NCBI GenBank assembly: GCA_000504605.1
Contig: AZHQ01000014.1
Span: 1-12,774, forward strand
DNA from: an alpha proteobacterium SCGC AAA288-E13
Lineage (GTDB): Bacteria; Pseudomonadota; Alphaproteobacteria; Pelagibacterales; Pelagibacteraceae
Direction: 5' to 3'
DNA length: 12,774 nucleotides
The notes under the pieces were generated by a model. The model was not told where the DNA came from. It saw only the letters and a list, made by a program, of their open reading frames with translations, and made no database searches. This document shows positions 6,845-12,774 of the stretch, one piece after another. Position numbers and translations under genes: made by a program. Numbering within the stretch: position 1 is the first letter of the stretch; the number at the start of each line of letters is the position of its first letter.

Positions 6845-7770
6845 TTATTTATATAATTTGTTATATCATTAATAGAATTGATATTAAAAATATTTACGTC
6901 TTTGTTAATTCTCCTTACTAAACCTGATAGAATTTTTCCAGGTCCAATCTCAATAAATTCATTAACACCATTTTTAATCATATATTCTACACTTTCCCTC
7001 CATTTAACTCTTGAGGTAATCTGTTTAATTAATAACTCCTTAATATTGCTGGCTTTATTTTCTGCTTTAGCGGTAACGTTAGATATTATTGGTGGATTTG
7101 AATCCTTAAATATTGATTCTGTAATTTTTTTTCTCATTTTTTTTTCAGCATTTTCCATTAAAGAGCAATGAAAAGGTGCACTTACAGGCAAAATTAATCC
7201 ACGTACAGATTTTTTTTTAAGACTATCTTGCAAAACTTGAATACTATCTTTATCTCCACTAACAACGATTTGACCTGGACTGTTATCATTGGCTATTTCG
7301 CAAGTTCCATTTATCGAAATTAAATTTATTTGTTCCAAAATTTCTTCTACTTTTAAACCTAATACAGCTAACATAGCTCCCTCACCTAACGGTACCGCTT
7401 CTTGCATAAATTTGCCTCTTTGATTTAGTAAACGAACACCTTCTTCAAATTGCAAAGCATTAGCACAGGTTAAAGCTGAATATTCTCCAAGTGAATGACC
7501 AGCAAAATAATTTGCCTGGTTTAAGTTAATATTGAATTCCTTTTTCATTACAGAAAAGATTGAATAACTAACGACAAATATTGCTGGCTGTGTATTTTCG
7601 GTTAAATTAATTTCTGAAATCGGCCCATTTAAAATAATTTTGCTTAAATTAAAACCTAGCGCCTCGTCCGCTTCAGAAAATATATCTTTTACAAGAGAAT
7701 ATTTTTCGTAAAATTCATTTGCCATTCCTACCGACTGAGAACCTTGACCTGGAAAAATTATTGAAAACAT
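6841..7770 (-). CDS. fabD: Malonyl-CoA:ACP transacylase FabD
   Basis: FabD moves malonyl from CoA to ACP to supply the two-carbon donor for fatty-acid elongation. Motifs: FPGQGSQ (6-12), the nucleophile elbow GHSLGEYSA with S93, the arginine R118 that binds the malonyl carboxylate, and catalytic H201 in SAPFHC. The C-terminus has EIGPGKILSGLVRR. The 309 residues match the family. It is the first gene of the minus-strand cluster, so its promoter should lie within 7771-7898. I could not pick a convincing -35/-10 pair on that strand. Confidence 0.97.
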   Translation of the reverse strand: MFSIIFPGQGSQSVGMANEFYEKYSLVKDIFSEADEALGFNLSKIILNGPISEINLTENTQPAIFVVSYSIFSVMKKEFNINLNQANYFAGHSLGEYSALTCANALQFEEGVRLLNQRGKFMQEAVPLGEGAMLAVLGLKVEEILEQINLISINGTCEIANDNSPGQIVVSGDKDSIQVLQDSLKKKSVRGLILPVSAPFHCSLMENAEKKMRKKITESIFKDSNPPIISNVTAKAENKASNIKELLIKQITSRVKWRESVEYMIKNGVNEFIEIGPGKILSGLVRRINKDVNIFNINSINDITNYINK

Positions 7771-7804
7771 ATGATTATTTATATTTTAAAAAGTAATTTA
7801 TATA

Positions 7805-7833
7805 TTGTAAATTAGAAGTTTAAATAGTATAAA
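7805..7833 (+). promoter_or_regulatory. Candidate sigma-70 promoter for the rpsF operon
   Basis: TTGTAA (7805-7810) and TATAAA (7828-7833) are separated by 17 bases and lie in the 128-bp divergent region between fabD and rpsF. Transcription would start near 7840 and leave a leader of roughly 60 bases. Such matches arise easily in AT-rich DNA, so this is a candidate only. No CCG-type S6:S18 binding leader was recognised downstream of it. Confidence 0.4.
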
Positions 7834-7878
7834 ACCACCTTTTCTTAATATTAGTAATAAATATACTGTAAATAAAAT

Positions 7879-7902
7879 ATGAGATTACAAGATAATAAAT
7901 GA
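7879..7902 (+). other. Possible seven-codon leader ORF overlapping the rpsF start
   Basis: ATG at 7879 opens a frame encoding MRLQDNK. It stops with TGA at 7900-7902, overlapping the rpsF ATG as ATGA. This is the same overlap style used between fabD and fabG. It could couple leader translation to rpsF or be chance. No ribosome-binding site is evident before it. Confidence 0.25.
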
Positions 7903-8243
7903 ATCTGTACGAACACACAATTATAATTAAGCAAAGTCAATCTAAAAGTCAGTTAGAAGATTTAAAAACAAAATATTCAAAAATTATTGAAAAAAATGAG
8001 GGAGAAATCATAAAAATAGATGATTGGGGACTTCTTAATTTATCTCATGAAATAAATAATAGTAAGAAAGGCTGCTATATACACTTTAAACTTAAAGGAA
8101 ACGGCTTAACCATTTCGGAATTAGAAAAAAATGAAAAAATTGATAAAAATTTACTAAGATTTTTAACTATAAGAGTAAAAGAATTTGATTTGAATAATAA
8201 TTATTTTAAACAAGAAACTAGTAATGATAAAAAATTGAAGTAA
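7899..8243 (+). CDS. rpsF: 30S ribosomal protein S6
   Basis: S6 pairs with S18 on the platform of the 30S subunit. The 114-residue protein shows the family pattern: MNLYEHTIIIKQS at the first strand, DDWGLLNLSHEINNSKKGCYIHFKL in the middle, and NLLRFLTIRV at the last core strand. A short polar Lys/Asn-rich tail follows (NNYFKQETSNDKKLK). It is the first gene of the rpsF-rpsR-rplI cluster, divergent from fabD, an arrangement common in alphaproteobacteria. Confidence 0.96.
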   Translation: MNLYEHTIIIKQSQSKSQLEDLKTKYSKIIEKNEGEIIKIDDWGLLNLSHEINNSKKGCYIHFKLKGNGLTISELEKNEKIDKNLLRFLTIRVKEFDLNNNYFKQETSNDKKLK

Positions 8244-8265
8244 AAAAACAGAAGAATAAAGAATA

Positions 8266-8541
8266 ATGAAAAATAAATTTAAAAGAAATAAGAAAAAAAA
8301 TAATCAACGTAACTTTAGTAAATTAAATTTATTTCAAGTTCCAAAATTTCAATTTAAAAAAAAATGTCCTTTGACAGGAAAAAATGCTCCAAAAATTGAT
8401 TATAAAAATATTAAATTATTAAAAAAATATATATCAGAGAATGGCAAAATTTTACCTTCTAGAATTACATCTGTTTCTCAAAGAAAACAAAGAGCACTCT
8501 CACTATCGATTAAAAGAGCAAGAATTTTAGCTCTGATTTAA
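8266..8541 (+). CDS. rpsR: 30S ribosomal protein S18
   Basis: S18 binds S6 and 16S rRNA on the 30S platform. The core spans about residues 33-91: KCPLTG, then [20 protein letters not shown] and the RNA-binding KRARILALI terminus. The first 32 residues form a very basic, Lys/Asn-rich extension that makes the protein a little longer than the usual 75-80 residues. The only ATG that fits is at 8266, 22 bases after rpsF. Confidence 0.96.
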   Translation: MKNKFKRNKKKNNQRNFSKLNLFQVPKFQFKKKCPLTGKNAPKIDYKNIKLLKKYISENGKILPSRITSVSQRKQRALSLSIKRARILALI

Positions 8542-8550
8542 ATTTAATTT

Positions 8551-9012
8551 ATGCAAGTTATTTTATTAGAAAATATTAAAAATCTTGGAAAAATTGGAGA
8601 TATTGTTAAGGTTAAAAGAGGATATGCTAGAAATTATCTAATTAAATTTGAAAAGGCTCTTAATGCATCAAAAGAAAATATCGAAATAGTTAATAATAAA
8701 AAAAAACAACTAAACAAAAAAGATTTAGAATTAAAAAAAGAAGCTAAGAATAAATTTGAACTATTAAATAAAAAAATCTACAAAATTCAAAAACTGGTTA
8801 CCGAAAATAATGATCTTTATGGATCTATAAAACCTACAGAAATAGCAAGAATTATAAAAGAAAGAGAGAATGTAGATATCAAACCATCAAATATTGACCT
8901 AGAAAAAGAAATCAAATCAGTTGGTGTATTTAAAACTACTGTCAATCTGCATTCAGAGATACAAGCAAATATTCTTATTGAAGTTGAAAAATCGGAAGAG
9001 AAAAAATCTTAA
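8551..9012 (+). CDS. rplI: 50S ribosomal protein L9
   Basis: L9 binds 23S rRNA near the L1 stalk. The N-terminal domain is clear ([19 protein letters not shown], then RGYARNYLI). A Lys/Glu-rich connecting helix spans about 49-75, and the C-terminal domain runs from about 76 ([19 protein letters not shown] through [15 protein letters not shown]). The 153-residue length is typical. It starts nine bases after rpsR with no visible Shine-Dalgarno site. Confidence 0.96.
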   Translation: MQVILLENIKNLGKIGDIVKVKRGYARNYLIKFEKALNASKENIEIVNNKKKQLNKKDLELKKEAKNKFELLNKKIYKIQKLVTENNDLYGSIKPTEIARIIKERENVDIKPSNIDLEKEIKSVGVFKTTVNLHSEIQANILIEVEKSEEKKS

Positions 9013-9046
9013 ATTTTTAGACTTTGTTAAGACTTTTTTCACATAA

Positions 9047-9071
9047 AAAAATAATTTAGATAATTATTTTT
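9047..9071 (+). terminator. AT-only hairpin between rplI and dnaB, possible weak terminator
   Basis: AAAAATAATT (9047-9056) and AATTATTTTT (9062-9071) form a perfect 10-bp stem around the loop TAGAT, ending in a run of T. It sits 34 bases after the rplI stop. With no G-C pair in the stem it would be a weak intrinsic terminator and could equally be chance in AT-rich DNA. Confidence 0.35.
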
Positions 9072-9103
9072 AAAGAAGCAAAAACAGATATATATTGCAG
9101 TTT

Positions 9104-10531
9104 ATGTCTTCAAACAAATTTGATTTAGTCAGGAACTATCCTAAAGAATTACCTAATAATATTGAATCAGAACAATCAGTAATTGGTTCAATACTTGTTT
9201 CTAATGATATATTTGATGAAGTAAGTCCAATAATTGATCACACAAAATTTTACGATCCTATTCATCAAAAAATCTTTCTAGCTATTGAAAATTTGATTTC
9301 TAAAGGAATGTTAGCAAATCCAATAACTTTAAAAAATTATTTTGAAAATGATAAAAACCTTGTTGAACTTGAAGGACATGAATATTTGGTAAAAATTACC
9401 AAATTTTCCACAAGTTTAAGGCAAACAATTGAGTATGCTAAAATAATTTATGATATGCATGTAAGAAGAGAACTAATAAAAATTTCTGAAACAACTATAG
9501 ATAATGCATCAAACAAAAATATTGATTTACCTGGTGAAAAAATAATAGAAGACTCTGAAAAATTACTATTTGATTTAGCTGAAAAAGGATCGTTTAGTAA
9601 ATCATTCATCAAATTTGATGTTGCCCTTAATCAGACTATTGAAATGGCCTCCATAGCTTTCAAAAGTGATGAAGGAATTGTTGGTGTTCCCACGGGCTTA
9701 ACTGATTTGGATGATCGCTTGGGAGGACTACACAATCAGGATTTAGTTATAATAGGAGGAAGGCCTTCAATGGGAAAAACCGCATTAGCAACAAATATAG
9801 CATTTCATGCAGCAAAGAATATTCAAAATAAAGGTTTAAAATCTTCTGTAGCTTTTTTTTCCTTGGAAATGTCTTCCGAGCAATTATCAACAAGAATTTT
9901 ATCAGAACAATCTAGAATAAAATCAAATGATATTAGAAGAGGAAAAATTTCTGAGGAACAATTTGATAAATTTATTGAAACCTCAAAGAATATTTCCGAA
10001 TTACCGCTTTATATTGACGAAACCCCAGCAATATCAATTGCTGCTTTAAGTAATAGGGCTCGAAGAATAAAAAGATTGTTTGGTTGTGAGTTAGTGGTAG
10101 TTGATTATATACAGCTGATGAGAGCAACAAACATAAGAAATGACGGCAGGGTTCAAGAAATTTCAGAAATTACCCAGGGTCTTAAAGCTATAGCTAAAGA
10201 ACTCAATGTACCAGTATTAGCTGTCTCTCAACTCTCTCGAGCTGTTGAACAAAGAGATGATAAAAAACCTCAATTATCAGATTTAAGAGAGTCCGGTTCA
10301 ATAGAGCAAGATGCTGATGTTGTGATGTTTGTTTATAGAGAAGCATATTATTTAGAAAGAAAAGAACCACGGCCCGCAACCATCGAACATGCCGAATGGC
10401 AAACCAAAATGAATGAAATTTCGATTCTTGCCGAAATTATGATTGGTAAACAAAGGCACGGTCCAACAGGTAACATAAGGGTCGAATTTGAAAGCATGTT
10501 TACCAAATTTAGAGATATTCAAACTAACTAA
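9104..10531 (+). CDS. dnaB: Replicative DNA helicase DnaB
   Basis: DnaB is the hexameric helicase that unwinds DNA at the replication fork and recruits primase. Counting from the ATG at 9104 (475 residues), the N-terminal domain starts PNNIESEQSVIGSIL and spans about 18-120. The RecA-like domain has Walker A GGRPSMGKTA (218-227), the catalytic glutamate E255 in FFSLEMS, Walker B LVVVDYIQL (330-338), the SQLSR sensor, RESGSIEQDADVVMFVYREA, and the C-terminal GKQRHGPTG with the arginine-finger region. No intein interrupts the gene. The ATG is preferred over a TTG three codons upstream. It is separated from rplI by 91 bp, enough for its own promoter. Confidence 0.97.
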   Translation: MSSNKFDLVRNYPKELPNNIESEQSVIGSILVSNDIFDEVSPIIDHTKFYDPIHQKIFLAIENLISKGMLANPITLKNYFENDKNLVELEGHEYLVKITKFSTSLRQTIEYAKIIYDMHVRRELIKISETTIDNASNKNIDLPGEKIIEDSEKLLFDLAEKGSFSKSFIKFDVALNQTIEMASIAFKSDEGIVGVPTGLTDLDDRLGGLHNQDLVIIGGRPSMGKTALATNIAFHAAKNIQNKGLKSSVAFFSLEMSSEQLSTRILSEQSRIKSNDIRRGKISEEQFDKFIETSKNISELPLYIDETPAISIAALSNRARRIKRLFGCELVVVDYIQLMRATNIRNDGRVQEISEITQGLKAIAKELNVPVLAVSQLSRAVEQRDDKKPQLSDLRESGSIEQDADVVMFVYREAYYLERKEPRPATIEHAEWQTKMNEISILAEIMIGKQRHGPTGNIRVEFESMFTKFRDIQTN

Positions 10532-10555
10532 ATTAAAATATATATTTTAATTTAG
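10528..10555 (+). terminator. Perfect 28-bp palindrome spanning the dnaB stop codon
   Basis: The half-site CTAAATTAAAATAT (10528-10541) is followed directly by its exact reverse complement (10542-10555). It begins in the last sense codon of dnaB, includes the stop, and ends three bases before the next ATG. In RNA it could form a hairpin of about 12 bp with a tiny loop; in DNA it is a symmetrical site. A terminator, an mRNA 3'-end stabiliser, or a structure controlling start of the next gene are all possible. No T tract follows, which weakens the intrinsic-terminator reading. Confidence 0.5.
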
Positions 10556-10558
10556 AAA

Positions 10559-12774
10559 ATGCTCTCGAAAACTTATCAAAATATTGTAATTCAAAAACCA
10601 AAGCTAATTTTGACATTACTATTTTTAGTTTTGTTAAGTTTTGGTTATTTTTCAAAAGATTTTAAACTTGATGCTTCCTCTGACACTCTTTTATTGGAGA
10701 ATGATCCCGACTTAAATTATCTCAGAGAAGTGAAAAAAAGATATGGTTCCAAGGATTTTTTGGTACTAACTTACACTCCAGAAAAAGAAATTATAAACGA
10801 TCATACAATTCAAAATTTAATAAATCTTAAAGAAGAAATTAAAAATTTAAAATGGGTACACAACGTAATTACAATACTTGATATACCGCTCCTAAGCAGT
10901 TCTGATGAATCTTTGATGGAGAGGCTGAAAAACTATAAAACGCTTAAAGATTACGGAGTAGATAAAAAAAGAGGATTTAAAGAAATAATTAATAGCCCAA
11001 TATTTAAAGAATTTATTATAAGTAAAGATGGCAAAACAACAGGAATAATTGTTAATCTAAAAAGTGATAATAAATTAAGAGAATTTATTGAAAAAAAAGA
11101 TTATTTTTATAATAAATCTATAACTGGAAATCTTAATCCAGAAGAAAAAAAAGATTATTCTAACTTCTTAAATAACTTTGAAATTTATAAAGATTCTCTA
11201 AAAAAGAAAAATCACGAAAATATTCTAGAAATTAGAAATATTATTAAAAATTACAAAAGTTTTGCAAAAATACATTTAGGTGGAATTCCTATGATCGCAG
11301 ATGACATGATGACATTTATAAAAAACGATATAATAGTTTTTGGAGCTGGAGTATTTTTATTTATTGTTGCCACTCTCTGGTTTATTTTTAGAAAAATCTT
11401 ATGGATAATCATTCCATTAAATAGTTGTTTTTTTTCTGTATTAATAATGACGGGACTTCTGGGATTACTCGGATGGAAAGTAACGGTAATTTCTTCAAAT
11501 TTTATTGCTCTTATGCTTATCCTGACAATGGCTATGAATATACACATAAGTGTAAGATATCTACAATTAAGAAGAGACTATCCAGAATTAAATAATAGTG
11601 AAGCTATATTACAAGCTACACAAAAAATGTTTTGGCCAATTCTCTATACCGTTTTAACTACTATCTGTGCTTTTTTATCATTAATTTTTAGTGACATTAA
11701 ACCTGTTATAGACTTTGGTTGGATGATGACTCTCGGGTTAATTACTTCTTTTATTATTACATTTACATTATTGCCAGCAACTTTAAGTTTTATTACCGAA
11801 AATACACTAATTATAAAAGATGAAGGCAAATCAAAAATTACTAACGCTTTAAGTAAAATTGCGCAAAAAAATACCAAATTAATTTTTGGAACAACTTTTA
11901 TAGTAATGATTTTAAGCGCAATAGGAATTAGCAAGCTAGAGGTTGAAAACAGTTTCATAAATTATTTCGATGAAAAAACTGAAATATACAAAGGAATGAA
12001 ATTGATCGATGATAAGCTTGGAGGAACAACTCCATTAGACATCATAATCAAGTTTCCAGAAAAAAGAAAAAAAATAAGTTCAGACGACGATGAATTCGAA
12101 AGTTGGGACGATGAAGAAGATAAAAATGATCAAAAATATTGGTTTACAAGAGATAAAATTGATAAAATTAATGCTGTTCATAATTATCTAGAAAACTTGG
12201 AAGAAGTTGGAAAAGTTTTGTCTTTTTCTTCAATAGTCAAAGTGGGTGAACAATTAAATGATGGTAAAAAATTAGAAACTTTAGAACTTGGAATCTTATA
12301 TACCAAATTACCAGATACAATAAAATCAGAAATTATTGATTCATATATTTCCATAGAAGACAATGAAGCTAGAATTAATTTAAGAATTAAAGACTCAAAA
12401 GAAAATTTAAGAAGAAACGAATTAATAAAAAAAATCAATACTGATTTAGAAAACAAACTTGGTTTTAAAAAAGAGGAATTTAAATTAGCTGGAGTTCTAA
12501 TTCTATTCAATAACTTGTTACAAAGTTTATTCAAATCTCAAATTTTAACACTAGGATTTGTAATGGGAGGAATATTTATAATGTTTTTAATATTATTTAG
12601 AAATTTGACTTTATCACTCATTGGTGTGGTACCAAATTTTATTGCTGCTTTCTTTATATTAGGAATTATTGGATTATTAGGAATACCATTAGATATGATG
12701 ACAATCACTATTGCGGCAATCACAATAGGAATAGCTGTAGATAATAGTATACATTATATCTATAGATTTAGAGA
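10559..12774 (+). CDS. RND-superfamily (MMPL-like) exporter, 3' end beyond the window
   Basis: The frame stays open for 738 codons and runs off the right edge. The architecture is RND-like. One membrane helix (about 16-31) precedes a large periplasmic loop; a cluster of five helices follows (about 258-414: IIVFGAGVFLFIVATLWFIF, then four more). A second half repeats the plan: helix near 442-458, second periplasmic loop, and helices from about 665. Near the cut end, GIAVDNSIHYIYRFR carries the Asp (D728) typical of proton-coupled MMPL/HpnN-type transporters. The matching position in the first half (MAMNIHISVRY) has Ala325. The second loop contains an acidic stretch (507-524). Proteins of this group usually have 770-880 residues, so little is missing. 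Substrate is unknown; lipids or hydrophobic compounds are a family-based guess. It starts 27 bp after dnaB. Confidence 0.85.
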   Translation, partial: MLSKTYQNIVIQKPKLILTLLFLVLLSFGYFSKDFKLDASSDTLLLENDPDLNYLREVKKRYGSKDFLVLTYTPEKEIINDHTIQNLINLKEEIKNLKWVHNVITILDIPLLSSSDESLMERLKNYKTLKDYGVDKKRGFKEIINSPIFKEFIISKDGKTTGIIVNLKSDNKLREFIEKKDYFYNKSITGNLNPEEKKDYSNFLNNFEIYKDSLKKKNHENILEIRNIIKNYKSFAKIHLGGIPMIADDMMTFIKNDIIVFGAGVFLFIVATLWFIFRKILWIIIPLNSCFFSVLIMTGLLGLLGWKVTVISSNFIALMLILTMAMNIHISVRYLQLRRDYPELNNSEAILQATQKMFWPILYTVLTTICAFLSLIFSDIKPVIDFGWMMTLGLITSFIITFTLLPATLSFITENTLIIKDEGKSKITNALSKIAQKNTKLIFGTTFIVMILSAIGISKLEVENSFINYFDEKTEIYKGMKLIDDKLGGTTPLDIIIKFPEKRKKISSDDDEFESWDDEEDKNDQKYWFTRDKIDKINAVHNYLENLEEVGKVLSFSSIVKVGEQLNDGKKLETLELGILYTKLPDTIKSEIIDSYISIEDNEARINLRIKDSKENLRRNELIKKINTDLENKLGFKKEEFKLAGVLILFNNLLQSLFKSQILTLGFVMGGIFIMFLILFRNLTLSLIGVVPNFIAAFFILGIIGLLGIPLDMMTITIAAITIGIAVDNSIHYIYRFR

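Noticed and set aside
9013..9103. A promoter for dnaB
   Set aside because: TTGTTA at 9024-9029 has no good -10 at the right distance; nothing better than chance for such AT-rich DNA.
9104..10531. Intein in DnaB
   Set aside because: The Walker A region and the rest of the RecA-like domain are continuous and the total length is normal.
11251..12723. Several minus-strand open frames at the right end
   Set aside because: They are antisense to one continuous 738-codon RND-type gene on the plus strand, whose helices and GIAVDNSIH motif are clear.

Overview
This is an AT-rich window, with G+C around a quarter by eye. It is almost wall-to-wall bacterial housekeeping genes. The gene order points to an alphaproteobacterium: lptD-surA-pdxA-rsmA converging on gmk-acpP-fabG-fabD, with rpsF-rpsR-rplI-dnaB diverging from fabD. 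The base composition, Lys/Asn/Ile-rich proteins, tight spacing and scarce Shine-Dalgarno sites suggest a streamlined marine lineage of the SAR11 (Pelagibacterales) or HIMB59 type. That placement is inference, because no rRNA gene is present.

Layout. Positions 1-695 are a reverse-complement copy of 3063-3757, exact wherever compared, carrying the 5' part of pdxA and the 3' part of surA. At 695/696 the sequence jumps into the middle of lptD, whose N-terminal half is missing. From there the plus strand reads lptD' (to 2283), surA, pdxA and rsmA, with adjoining or overlapping ends. The minus strand carries, in transcription order, fabD (7770-6841), fabG, acpP and gmk (ending 5155). gmk and rsmA converge, and their last 12 bp overlap in a palindrome. 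A 128-bp divergent region (7771-7898) separates fabD from rpsF-rpsR-rplI. dnaB follows after 91 bp, and then a gene for a large RND/MMPL-family membrane protein that runs off the right edge. That last gene is open to the window end. No gene-free stretch exceeds 300 bases, and no tRNA, rRNA, CRISPR array or transposase was seen.

How the genes work together. LptD and SurA belong to outer-membrane biogenesis (LPS insertion and periplasmic chaperoning). PdxA makes a vitamin B6 precursor and RsmA methylates 16S rRNA. FabD, FabG and AcpP start and extend fatty acids, Gmk makes GDP, S6, S18 and L9 are ribosomal proteins, and DnaB is the replicative helicase. I did not find a convincing new system. 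The points most worth a second look are the inverted duplication that truncates lptD (probably an amplification or assembly chimera), a SurA whose parvulin domain has lost its usual histidines and carries an acidic insertion, the absence of fabF and mltG between acpP and gmk, and substitutions at usually conserved ligand residues in PdxA and RsmA.
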